The translations under genes were made by a program, and so were the position numbers. Shown here in pieces: positions 44,896-52,983 of a DNA stretch of 64,000 bases (position 1 is the first letter of the stretch; each line of letters begins with the position of its first letter). Location: assembly GCF_001280015.1 (NCBI RefSeq), contig NZ_LGDV01000186.1, forward strand, positions 1 to 64,000. Reading direction: 5' to 3'. The stretch comes from Streptomyces sp. MMG1121 (GTDB taxonomy: Bacteria; Actinomycetota; Actinomycetes; Streptomycetales; Streptomycetaceae). The notes beneath the pieces were generated by a model. The model made no database searches and was not told where the DNA came from. It saw nothing but the letters and a program-made list of their open reading frames with translations.

Positions 44896-45032
44896 TATGC
44901 TGAGGCCCCCTACGGCCGAACTGCCCGTGAGGACAGGGGAGTTCATGCCGTTGGCGCGGACACGCTGTCGTCGCCGAAGCCGCGCCGACGCGGGCGGCCG
45001 GGGGATCCGGGCAGGTTCCTTCCCGGATCCCC
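44896..45032 (+). promoter_or_regulatory. possible attenuator leader upstream of the chitosanase gene
   Basis: The 433-bp gap 44756-45188 also contains a TATGCT -10-like box (44896-44901) and an AGGGGAG ribosome binding site before ATG 44946, which opens an Arg-rich frame (MPLARTRCRRRSR). A strong stem then follows: GGGGATCCGGG (45001-45011) with CCCGGATCCCC (45022-45032). A short coding leader followed by a hairpin and then a gene is the layout of transcription attenuation. No experiment supports this; the hairpin alone could be a terminator. Confidence 0.35.
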
Positions 45033-45188
45033 GGCCCCTGTTGTCGCCATCCTTCCCGCTGTCCCTCACGGGGCGTCAGAAGCGTGCTCCATCCGGCCTC
45101 TTCGGAGCGGCCCGGACGGCCGCGGGCACGGGCCCGCACCACAGTGGCCTGGATGTCCGCCCCGTCCCCGACGAGAGGGTCCCCCATC

Positions 45189-45890
45189 GTGCGTGTCCCG
45201 TCGCTGACGCTGGCCGCGGCCGGCGCGGCCCTGCTCACCCCGGCCGCGCTGCCCGCCCAGGCCGCCGCCGTCCCGCCGCCGCAGCGGCCCGAGGTCCGCA
45301 GCGGGGGCGCCGTCGCCGCCGCCGCCCTGCTGACCCGGGTGGGCGAGTGCCACCAGATCTCCCGCGGCCGGTACCGCACCGACGCCGGCCGCCCCGCGAC
45401 CGTGCCCGTGTGCGGCACCCAGGACGCCGTGTTCTGGAAGGCAGACCTGGACATCGACTGCGACGGCCGGACCACCGCCCGCTGCAACCGCCGTACCGAC
45501 CCGCTGTTCGCCGCCGCCACCGCCTTCGCGCAGTCCGACGGCCGCTACCTGAACGCCGAGACACTGCCCTACATCGTCGTCCCGGCCTCGAGCCGGATCT
45601 GGAACCACCGCGCCGACGGCGTGCGGGGCGGCTCCGTCGTCGCCGTCGTCTACCGCCACCGGGTGCAGTACGCGGTGGTCGGCGACACCGGCCCGCGCGA
45701 CCTCATCGGCGAGGCCTCCTTCGCCACCGCCCGGGGCCTCGGCATCAGCACCGACCCGGTCGACGGTGGTGCGCCCTCCGGCGTCACCTACATCGTCTTC
45801 AGGAACTCCCGGGTGCACCCCATCGAGGACCAGGCGGCCACGGTGGCGGCGGGAGAGCGCCTCGCCCGGCAGTTCCTGGCCCGCCGATGA
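45189..45890 (+). CDS. secreted GH75 chitosanase
   Basis: This 233-residue protein has a signal peptide (VRVPSLTLAAAGAALLTPAA, cleavage near PAQAAA). The mature domain shows GH75 marks: DAVFWKADLDIDCDGR with the catalytic acidic residues, and VVGDTGPRDLIGEAS. It would cut beta-1,4 bonds in chitosan outside the cell. The GTG at 45189 follows GAGAGGG; an ATG at 45153 is possible but would bury the signal peptide. Paired Cys residues suggest disulfides. Confidence 0.87.
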   Translation: MRVPSLTLAAAGAALLTPAALPAQAAAVPPPQRPEVRSGGAVAAAALLTRVGECHQISRGRYRTDAGRPATVPVCGTQDAVFWKADLDIDCDGRTTARCNRRTDPLFAAATAFAQSDGRYLNAETLPYIVVPASSRIWNHRADGVRGGSVVAVVYRHRVQYAVVGDTGPRDLIGEASFATARGLGISTDPVDGGAPSGVTYIVFRNSRVHPIEDQAATVAAGERLARQFLARR

Positions 45891-45918
45891 CCGGCTCCGG
45901 TCCCGCCGCCCGCGGCCG

Positions 45919-46329
45919 TCACACCTTGCGGTAGGTGTACGCCTGCACCGCCGCGGCCTCCACCGCGTCCAGGTCCGCGCCCGTGGCGGCGGTGACCACC
46001 GCGGCCACCGCGCCCTCCAGGAACGGCGCGTCCAGCAGCCGGGCGTCGTCGGGCAGTTCGTCCCCCTCGGCGAGCAACGCCTTCACGGTCAGTACGGCGC
46101 TGCCGAGATCGGGCAGCACCGCGACCCCGGCACCCCGGTCGACCGAGGCCGCCGCGGCGGAGATCAGCTCGGCGCTCGTGCCGAGCCCGCCGCCCTCGGT
46201 GCCGCCCGCCACGGCCACCGGGACCGCCGTGGCCCCGCCCGCCAGCCCCTTGGCCAATGCGGCGACCGAGGCGGCCACCTGGGCGCTGTGCGACACCAGT
46301 ACGATCCCGACCAGCTTCTCCTCACTCAC
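45919..46329 (-). CDS. dhaM: PTS-dependent dihydroxyacetone kinase phosphotransferase subunit DhaM
   Basis: This 136-residue EIIA-Man-like domain has the phosphorylatable His14 in LVSHSAQVA and the GGGLGTSAELI segment. It receives phosphate from HPr and passes it to ADP bound on DhaL. It lacks the HPr and EI-like domains that E. coli DhaM carries, so it depends on the general PTS proteins. The start overlaps the dhaL stop by 8 bp. Confidence 0.9.
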   Translation of the reverse strand: MSEEKLVGIVLVSHSAQVAASVAALAKGLAGGATAVPVAVAGGTEGGGLGTSAELISAAAASVDRGAGVAVLPDLGSAVLTVKALLAEGDELPDDARLLDAPFLEGAVAAVVTAATGADLDAVEAAAVQAYTYRKV

Positions 46330-46930
46330 CGTCGCCCTCCGCGGCCTCGGCCAGGGCGGCGATCAGCAGCGCCGACGAGGTCGCCCCCGGGTCCTGGTAG
46401 CCGATGCTGCGCTCGCCGAGGTAGCTCGCCCGGCCCTTGCGGGCCTGCAACGGGACGGTGGCCTCGGCGCCCTGCTCGGCGGCGGCCCGCGCTGCGGCGA
46501 AGCCGTCCCCGAGCGCGTCCACGGCCGGCACCAGGGCGTCGATCATGGTCTTGTCGCCGGGTGCCGCACCGCCCAGCTTCATCACCCCGTCCACCCCGTC
46601 CCGCAGCGCCCTGGCCAGTTGCTCCTCGCTGACCTCGGCCGCCTCGCCGAGCGCCTTGCCGGTGCGGCGCAGCAGCGTGCCGTACAGCGGCCCGGACGCG
46701 CCGCCGACCGTCGAGATGAGCTGCCGTCCCGCGAGCGTCAGGACGGCGCCCGGGGTGGCGGGCGCCTCCTTCTCCAGGGTGGCCGTCACGGCCCGGAAGC
46801 CGCGTTGCAGATTGCTGCCGTGGTCGGCGTCCCCGATGTCCGAGTCGAGGTCGGTGAGTCGCTGCGCCTCGCGTTCGACGGACGCGGCGGTCACCGTCAT
46901 CCAACGGCGGAAGAAGTCGGCGTCGAGCAC
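46322..46930 (-). CDS. dhaL: dihydroxyacetone kinase ADP-binding subunit DhaL
   Basis: This 202-residue helical subunit holds ADP as a cofactor. The metal-binding motif DLDSDIGDADHGSN (about residues 27-40) supplies the conserved aspartates, and GGASGPLYGTLLRR binds phosphate. The GTG start at 46930 has an AAGGAGATCC ribosome binding site, which rules out a longer start. It lies 67 bp after dhaK and overlaps dhaM. Confidence 0.93.
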   Translation of the reverse strand: MLDADFFRRWMTVTAASVEREAQRLTDLDSDIGDADHGSNLQRGFRAVTATLEKEAPATPGAVLTLAGRQLISTVGGASGPLYGTLLRRTGKALGEAAEVSEEQLARALRDGVDGVMKLGGAAPGDKTMIDALVPAVDALGDGFAAARAAAEQGAEATVPLQARKGRASYLGERSIGYQDPGATSSALLIAALAEAAEGDGE

Positions 46931-46997
46931 TGGATCTCCTTGCGTGGTAAGGGCCTTCATCGGCGGAAGGGGGGAATCGGTCGCCTGCCGCGCCCTG

Positions 46998-47990
46998 TCA
47001 CATCCCCCAGCGCAGCGCCGGGGTCTTCACCGGCGCGTCCCACAGCCGCAGCAGCTCCTCGTCGACCTGGCACAGCGTCACCGAGGCACCGGCCATGTCC
47101 AGGGAGGTGACGTAGTTGCCGACGAGCGTGCGGGCCACCACTACATCGCGCTCGGCGAGCACCCGCCGCACCTCGGCGTTGAAGCCGAACAGCTCCAGCA
47201 ACGGGGTGGCACCCATGCCGTTGACCAGCACGAGCACGGGGGCACGCGGGGGCATGTCCTCCAGGATCGCGTGCACCGTGAAGTCGGCGATCTCCCCGGA
47301 CGTCATCATGGCCCGCCGCTCCCGGCCCGGCTCGCCGTGGATGCCGACGCCCAACTCCAGCTCGCCGTCGGGCAGATCGAAGGTCGGGCTGCCCTTCGCC
47401 GGGGTCGTACAGGCGCTGAGGGCCACGCCGAAGCTGCGGGAGTTCTCGTTCACCTGGCGGCCGATCGCCTCCACGCGCTCCAGCGGCTGCCCCTCGGCCG
47501 CGGCGGCACCCGCGATCTTCTCCACGAACAGGGTCGCGCCGGTGCCGCGCCGGCCCGCCGTGTAGAGACTGTCGGTGACCGCGACGTCGTCGTTGACGAG
47601 CACCTTGGCGACCTGGATGCCCTCGTCCTCGGCCAGTTCGGCCGCCATGTCGAAGTTCAGCACGTCACCGGTGTAGTTCTTCACGACGAACAGCACCCCG
47701 GCGCCGCTGTCCACGGCGGCCGCGGCGCGGGCCATCTGGTCCGGCACCGGCGAGGTGAACACCTCTCCGGGACAGGCGGCGGACAGCATGCCCGGGCCCA
47801 CGAACCCGCCGTGCAGCGGCTCGTGCCCCGACCCGCCGCCCGACACGAGCGCGACCTGCCCGGCCACGGGAGCGTCCCGGCGGACGACCACCCGGTTCTC
47901 CACGTCCACGGTCAGGTCGGGATACGCGGCCGCCATACCGCGCAGCGCGTCCGCCACGACGGTCTCCGGCACGTTGATCAGCATCCTCAT
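46998..47990 (-). CDS. dhaK: dihydroxyacetone kinase substrate-binding subunit DhaK
   Basis: This 330-residue subunit binds dihydroxyacetone covalently through His218 (GVGIHGEPG). GGGSGHEPLHGGFVG (51-65) is the other signature. With DhaL and DhaM it makes dihydroxyacetone phosphate from phosphoenolpyruvate, feeding glycolysis. ATG 47990 has GGAGATTG upstream. No glycerol dehydrogenase or DhaR/DhaS regulator is adjacent. Confidence 0.95.
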   Translation of the reverse strand: MRMLINVPETVVADALRGMAAAYPDLTVDVENRVVVRRDAPVAGQVALVSGGGSGHEPLHGGFVGPGMLSAACPGEVFTSPVPDQMARAAAAVDSGAGVLFVVKNYTGDVLNFDMAAELAEDEGIQVAKVLVNDDVAVTDSLYTAGRRGTGATLFVEKIAGAAAAEGQPLERVEAIGRQVNENSRSFGVALSACTTPAKGSPTFDLPDGELELGVGIHGEPGRERRAMMTSGEIADFTVHAILEDMPPRAPVLVLVNGMGATPLLELFGFNAEVRRVLAERDVVVARTLVGNYVTSLDMAGASVTLCQVDEELLRLWDAPVKTPALRWGM

Positions 47991-48154
47991 CGCAATCTCC
48001 TAGGTGGCCTCGCGGGAGCTGGGTGGAGGGTACGGAGCTACTGGCAGTATCGACCTTGGACAGGACGAGGTCACGCGCACAGGCCACGATCACGGAACGC
48101 GATGACCGTCGCCCGGTGGGTGATCAGGAGCCCGCGGACGCGCCAGCGCCGCGA

Positions 48155-49637
48155 TCACCCTGCGGTGCCCGCTTTCGGGGTCGGCACGCCGGGTTCGGCG
48201 TAGAGGCAGCCGATGTGCTTGTCCACCGAACTCTCCGCGAGGAACAGCAGCTCGGCGATGGCCGCGTCGGTACGGCCCTGCGCCATCGGCGCGAGCACCT
48301 CGCGCTCGCGCCGCGCCAGCGCCTGAAGCGGACCGCCGGCCACCTTGCGCACCATCAGCTGCGAGATACGGTCGGACCGGACGGCTCCGTGCTGCCGTCG
48401 CACGCGGCCACCCGGCGCCCGCAGCCCGAGCAGCCCGCCACCGGTCTCCTCCGCCGGCCGCCCCGGCCGTCGTCGCGCACCCGGACGCGGACGGCGCTCC
48501 CGTCGACGCGCAGCAACACCAGCGCGCCGCTCGCCCCGCTGTGCCCGGCGACGTCGGTCAGCGCCTCGGACACCACGAAGCAGGCCGCCGCCTGCACCGC
48601 GGCGGGCGCGGCACCGGAGTCCTCGACGTCGGCCTTCGTCGGCACCTCGCACAGCTCCGCCAGCGCCCGAACGGCGTCTGCCAGGCCCCGGTCGGCCAGA
48701 ACGGGCGCACTGATGCCGCGCACCGGCTCCCGCGGCGACCACAGGGCCTGTTCGGCCACCTCCTGGGTGGCGTCCACCAACTCCGGTATCCGCCGACTCC
48801 GGTAACTGCTCGGGCCGTTGGGCGACGGTGCGGTTGATCAGCCCAGGCGCGGCGACACGGCCACGATCCCGGCCTGGGCCCCGTCGTGCAGATCGCGCTC
48901 GACGCGCCGCGGCTCGGCGTCGTGCGCCTGCGGCGCGGCGGTGCGACTGGCTGTCAACTCACTTACTCACTCAGCCAGTTGCTCCCGCGGTGGCCGGGCG
49001 GTGAGCAGCCGCCGGGACATCGCGGCGTGCGCCCGCGTCAGTGGACGGGTGACCGCCGCCGCGGCCACGGCGAAGCCGATTCCCGCGCACAGCGCGGCGA
49101 TCGCCTTCCCCCAGGAGTCGACGCCGAGCGGGATGATCGCGTCGCGCCCGGCGGCCGCGAGCCGCCACCACACCGGCGCGGTCGGCCAGTTGACCACCTG
49201 GCCCCACGCATCCGGCACCGCCGCGCACAGCGGTGTGCCGGGGACGGTGTGGACCACGAGCCAGGGCAGATCCTTGCGGACCGCAGGATCCCGCAAGGAA
49301 GGCCGGGGCGTCCGGCGGGGCCTGCGCGGCGGTGTCCCGGCAGGCGGTCCGTACAGGCGGTCCGTACAGGCCGCCCGGTCAGCCGGCCGGCCCGCCCGCG
49401 GCGGAAGTCCGCGTACCGGCGCAGCAGGCGCAACGCGCCCGGCGGCAGCAGGAATCCGGTGCCCACCAGACAGAGCGCGACCACCGCGACGGCCAGATAC
49501 GCCGGCACCACGACGAGCAGCCCCGTACCGAGTCTGGTGACGACGTGACCGGCGGCGGCCGGAAAACGCTCCGCCGTCCGGCGTACCCGGACCCTCGGAC
49601 GCGGTCGTCGCCACGCGGGAACTCCGGGTGGGCGCAC
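48155..49637 (-). pseudogene. decayed two-component system (sensor kinase plus LuxR-type regulator fragment)
   Basis: Remnants follow one another on the minus strand. From 49637 there is a sensor domain with YLAVAVVALCLVGTGFLLPP. After a frameshift near 49340-49400 comes RKDLPWLVVHTVPGTPL and then a helix ending REQLAE and an in-frame TGA. Beyond it lies the H-box remnant RRVERDLHDGAQAGIVAV, then another stop. A separate frame (from 48780) encodes the dimerisation and ATPase region (PVLADRGLADAVRALAELCE, VSEALTDVAGHSGA, VRVRVRDDGRGG). Finally ALARREREVLAPMAQGRTDA is the C-terminal LuxR helix-turn-helix of the partner regulator, whose receiver domain is missing. Confidence 0.82.
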
Positions 49638-49905
49638 CGTCCTTCACGCGCTCCCCGTCGCCTCCGCGGTCACCGCGCCACCTGCGCTGATCTCGCAGAA
49701 CGGCGGTTTTCTGCACCGTCGAGCCGGTAGTTGACGACAGGTTCGGTGCCGGACGGCACCCGCACGGCGCCGGCCCGGCCGCACCCGCCCGGCGTGCGAC
49801 ACGCCCGGGGGAGACGTCGTTGCATCGGGCGCGCGCGCGGAGCACAGTGAAGCCCCGGTCAAGACGCGGCTGGCTGATCCTTCCCCACCCAGGAAGCCCG
49901 ATCCC

Positions 49906-50502
49906 ATGGAAAACGATCGGCCGTCCCGTGCCCGCGCCCACCCCCGCGGCTCGGCCCCGCTGCTCCTGCAGACCGTGCACGAGCGGCGCCCGGAGGTCGG
50001 CGGGATCAGCGTCCTGAAGGCGCGGGGCACGGTCGACGCCTCCAACGCCACGGAGTTCTCCGAGGTGCTCGCCGAGCACATCGCCCGCGCCGACCGGGCC
50101 GGAGAACACGCGCTGCTGGACATGACCGAGATGTACCTCGCCTGCGCCGCCGCCGTGCGCTCCCTGGACCGGGCGACCGGTGTCCTCGCCTTCTCCGGCC
50201 GCGCCCTGCCCGTCGTACAGCCCCGGCCGCACGCGCGGGACGCACTGCGCACCGCCGGCCTGCCGGGCATCCGGGTGCACGCCACGACGGCGTCGGCCCT
50301 CAACGCGCTGGAGGCCGGAGGGGACGCCGTGCAGGCCGGCAGGGACGCCGTGCGAACCGGCAGGGACGTGCTGCGCGCCGACAGGGGCGTGGCGCGGGTC
50401 GCGCGAGACGCCGTGCCGGCCCCCGGAGCGGAGGCCGTCCCGGACGACGCCCCGGGGGTTGGACGGGACGCCCCCACCACGAGACGGCGGGCGGGGCCAT
50501 GA
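49906..50502 (+). CDS. STAS-domain protein (anti-anti-sigma-like) with repeat tail
   Basis: This 198-residue protein has a STAS fold at about residues 30-130 (ISVLKARGTVDASNATEFSE, then ALLDMTEMYLACAAAVRSLD). The serine that is usually phosphorylated after LDMT is not obvious. The tail (about 135-170) is a run of short repeats around AGRDAVR, encoded by imperfect 24-bp DNA repeats at 50320-50420. It is coupled to the next gene by an ATGA overlap. AGGAAG precedes ATG 49906. Confidence 0.72.
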   Translation: MENDRPSRARAHPRGSAPLLLQTVHERRPEVGGISVLKARGTVDASNATEFSEVLAEHIARADRAGEHALLDMTEMYLACAAAVRSLDRATGVLAFSGRALPVVQPRPHARDALRTAGLPGIRVHATTASALNALEAGGDAVQAGRDAVRTGRDVLRADRGVARVARDAVPAPGAEAVPDDAPGVGRDAPTTRRRAGP

Positions 50503-51884
50503 CACCCTCCTGCGACCCGTCGAAGCCCTCTTCCCGTACGTCCGGCGCGTCGGCCCCGCTGGTCATCGAGTCGTCCGTGGTCGACGGGCTGCCCGCCGAA
50601 GGGGCGCTGCTGCTGCGCATGTCCGGCAGCCTCGACGCCGAGGGCGCGCAGGCCTGGTCGGCGGAGCTGCGCGGCCACCTGGAACAGGCGGACCGCGCGG
50701 GGCTGCGGCCCGTCCTCGACATGGCCCACGTACAGCTCGGCGGCGCCGCCGTCCTGCGCGCGCTCAGCGAGACGACCCGCGCCCGCACCGGCCGCCCGGA
50801 CCTGGTCATCGTCCGGGCCCGGCCCGGAGTGCGCGAGGCGGTTCACCTCGCGCGCCTCGACGGCGTCCGGCTCTGCGCCACCCTGGACGAGGCGCTGCGC
50901 GAGCCGGCCCGCGCCGCCGCCCGCGGTGCGGACCTGCCCGTCTGGCGCTCGCACATGGCCGACCCGCTGCGGCCCAGCTACGAGGACCTGCGCAAGGAGG
51001 TCCGCGCGCTGCGCGCCCGGGTGCGCAGCGCCCCGGTCATCGGCATGGCGCAGGGCGTGGTCATGGTCCGCTACGGCCTGCCGGACTCCGCCAGCGCCTT
51101 CCGGGTGCTGCGGGAGGTCTCGCAACGGTTCAACGTGCCGCTGCGCGTCCTCGTCTCCGCCGTGGTGGTGGCCCGGCCGCCGGACGGCGCGGTGTGGTTC
51201 CCGGGCCGCCGGCCGCTGCCCGTGCCGCCGCTGCGGATCCTGCCCCGCGACGGCCGGGACCCCCGCTACCGGCGGCAGATGATCGACGCCGTACTCCACG
51301 AGGCGCTCGCCGTGGGGCGGGCCCCGGCCGGGTACGTGCGGTGCGTCGACCCGGCCGCGAACGCGCTGATGCTGGAGACCCACCACGGCTGTGCGGATAC
51401 GTTTCTCGACCACCTGGTGCGCGGCTGGGACGAGGGCACGGCGGACGCGGTGGCCCGGCTGCGCGAACGCCGGGTGAGCGTGCCCGACGTGGCCGCCGAC
51501 ACGCTGCTCTCCGAGGAGTTCCGGCGCGTCCTGCTGGCCACGGGCACACATGCCGTGCAGAGCGTCCCCGTACTGTCCTCGGCCGGGTCCTGCACCGCTG
51601 TGATCACCCTGCACTGGCCCGACGCGGGCCACCGCCCGACCGCCGTACAGGCCGAGGCCCTCGGCCTGCTCGCCGCCGACACGGCGGCCTGGCTGAGCTG
51701 GTACCACCGCTGCGTCCTCCTCGACGCCCTGGAACACCTCCACCGGGTGCTGACCGACCTGGCCGGGCACCCCGAAGGGGCGCGGGCCCGTCTCGGCGTG
51801 CGGCTCAGCCGCGCGGCGCGACCGGCCACGGCGGACCCGCGGTCGGCCGACGGCCCGGCCCGGCACCACGAGCGGAGCGACTAG
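50499..51884 (+). CDS. STAS-ANTAR-GAF-like signalling protein
   Basis: This 461-residue protein has a STAS-like N-terminal domain (about 20-130). An ANTAR-like segment follows at about 160-225 (EDLRKEVRALRARVRSAPVI, then GMAQGVVMVRYGLPDSASAF and a RFNVPLRVLVSAV end), with a GAF-like domain at about 255-410. ANTAR domains bind paired RNA hairpins and prevent termination, so the protein may tie sigma-factor-type signalling to antitermination. The start is coupled to the preceding STAS gene. Confidence 0.75.
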   Translation: MTPSCDPSKPSSRTSGASAPLVIESSVVDGLPAEGALLLRMSGSLDAEGAQAWSAELRGHLEQADRAGLRPVLDMAHVQLGGAAVLRALSETTRARTGRPDLVIVRARPGVREAVHLARLDGVRLCATLDEALREPARAAARGADLPVWRSHMADPLRPSYEDLRKEVRALRARVRSAPVIGMAQGVVMVRYGLPDSASAFRVLREVSQRFNVPLRVLVSAVVVARPPDGAVWFPGRRPLPVPPLRILPRDGRDPRYRRQMIDAVLHEALAVGRAPAGYVRCVDPAANALMLETHHGCADTFLDHLVRGWDEGTADAVARLRERRVSVPDVAADTLLSEEFRRVLLATGTHAVQSVPVLSSAGSCTAVITLHWPDAGHRPTAVQAEALGLLAADTAAWLSWYHRCVLLDALEHLHRVLTDLAGHPEGARARLGVRLSRAARPATADPRSADGPARHHERSD

Positions 51885-51894
51885 GCTCCCTGCC

Positions 51895-52350
51895 ATGCGG
51901 ATCTCCGTCTCCTCCGACATGGACGAACCCGTGGCCCGGCTTCTCCTCGCCGAGCTGGAAAAGCGCGGCCACGAGGTGCGGGCGCACGGTGCGCTGCGGC
52001 CCGGGGCGGACGCCCGGTGGGCGGCCTGCTCCGAGGCCGCCGCCCGGGACGTGGCCGAGGGCGCCGCCGACCAGGCCGTGGTGTGCTGCTGGACCGGCAC
52101 GGGCGCGTCCATCGCGGCCAACAAGGTGCCCGGAGTCCGGGCCGCCCTGTGCACGGACGCCGTGACGGCGGAGGGCGCCCGGCGCTGGAACGATGCCAAC
52201 GTCCTCGCGCTCGGTCTGCGTCTGACCTCCGGGCCGCTGCTGACGGAGATCCTCGACGCCTGGTTCGCCGCCGAGCCCAGCCAGGATCCCGAGGACCGGC
52301 AGAACGTGGCCCGCGTCGGCCGCCTGGACGCCGCCCGGAAGGACTCCTAG
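51895..52350 (+). CDS. RpiB/LacAB family sugar-phosphate isomerase
   Basis: This 151-residue protein has the RpiB fold pattern: MRISVSSDMDEPVARLLLAE at the start, CCWTGTGASIAANKVPGVRA with the anion-binding loop, and the terminal ARRWNDANVLALGLRLTSG. The catalytic cysteine that in many RpiB proteins precedes GTG is present one residue earlier (CCWTGTG). It interconverts ribose-5-phosphate and ribulose-5-phosphate or a related pair. It lies 10 bp after the STAS-ANTAR gene. Confidence 0.85.
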   Translation: MRISVSSDMDEPVARLLLAELEKRGHEVRAHGALRPGADARWAACSEAAARDVAEGAADQAVVCCWTGTGASIAANKVPGVRAALCTDAVTAEGARRWNDANVLALGLRLTSGPLLTEILDAWFAAEPSQDPEDRQNVARVGRLDAARKDS

Positions 52351-52361
52351 GCGGAGTACGG

Positions 52362-52378
52362 CGGCCCGGCGCGGGCCG
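52362..52378. terminator. bidirectional stem-loop between rpiB-like and DUF6479 genes
   Basis: CGGCCCG (52362-52368) and CGGGCCG (52372-52378) form a perfect 7-bp stem around GCG. It lies between two convergent genes. A direct repeat TCAGTGACCG occurs twice just beyond it (52387-52408). Confidence 0.5.
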
Positions 52379-52413
52379 GGGAAGTCAGTGACCGTCTCAG
52401 TGACCGCCGGGGA

Positions 52414-52779
52414 TCAGTGGGCGCCGAGTCCGCCGCCGCCGAACGAGCCGCTGGACCCCTTGCTCCAGCGTGGACGCTCCTTCGACGCGCTCGGCCTGGT
52501 GTCCATGTTGCTCAGCTCGTACGGGGTGAGCGGGCGACCGCCCTTGGGCATCTGGGGAACCTCCTGGGATTCCCTGTTCTCGCGGACCTCGTGCACCGGC
52601 CCCTCCGGCGGCAGCGTGGGTTGTTCGTCGGGGCGCGGCCGGGGGGACTCGCGGTACTTGACGCGGGAGTTCATCCAGAAGCCGCCGGCGAGCAGCGCGA
52701 GCACACCTACGGCCACGATGAACAGAACAAGGCTCATCAGGCCGCTTGCTGCGGCCAGCTGTGTCGATGCGGTACTCAT
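52414..52779 (-). CDS. DUF6479-like single-pass membrane protein
   Basis: This 121-residue protein has a membrane helix at about residues 14-36 (GLMSLVLFIVAVGVLALLAG), a basic juxtamembrane NSRVKYRESPRPRPDEQP and a Pro/Glu-rich cytoplasmic tail containing GPVHEVRENRE, ending in a Gly/Ser-rich stretch. This matches small Streptomyces proteins grouped as DUF6479, whose function is unknown. The start lies about 10 bp from the predicted mRNA start. Confidence 0.78.
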   Translation of the reverse strand: MSTASTQLAAASGLMSLVLFIVAVGVLALLAGGFWMNSRVKYRESPRPRPDEQPTLPPEGPVHEVRENRESQEVPQMPKGGRPLTPYELSNMDTRPSASKERPRWSKGSSGSFGGGGLGAH

Positions 52780-52785
52780 AGGACA

Positions 52786-52822
52786 GGTTTACCCCATATA
52801 AACCAGGATGAATCGGACACAA
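52786..52822 (-). promoter_or_regulatory. promoter and palindrome of the DUF6479-like gene
   Basis: On the minus strand TTGTGT (52817-52822), a 16-bp spacer and TATATG (52795-52800) form a probable promoter. GGTTTA (52786-52791) and TAAACC (52799-52804) make an inverted repeat over the -10 box, suggesting a repressor site. Confidence 0.5.
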
Positions 52823-52925
52823 TGCGTGACCGGTGGAGGGGGGCGGCCGGACGGCTGCCGCGGGAGCCGCCCGCGGGGCGGCCGCTGAATTCGTCATTCG
52901 TCCCGGACGCCTCATTCCCAATTTC

Positions 52926-52939
52926 TGGAACACGTTCTA
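52926..52939. promoter_or_regulatory. KstR-like operator TGGAACACGTTCTA
   Basis: The site fits the KstR consensus TNNAACNNGTTNNA exactly. KstR is a TetR-family repressor of sterol and lipid catabolism genes in actinobacteria. The site lies 45 bp upstream of the acyl-CoA dehydrogenase start codon. Confidence 0.6.
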
Positions 52940-52983
52940 CGGTGTGCGCCGTCAGGACCGCCCTTGGGGAGCCTGGAGGCGCC

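Noticed and set aside
49341..49366. Idea that removing one copy of the 13-bp tandem unit repairs the sensor-kinase frame
   Set aside because: Counting frames, deletion of one 13-bp copy does not join the two halves correctly, so another change must also be present.
48886..49548. Plus-strand open frames across the decayed kinase locus
   Set aside because: They have no recognisable domain, and the minus strand carries clear kinase remnants in the same place.
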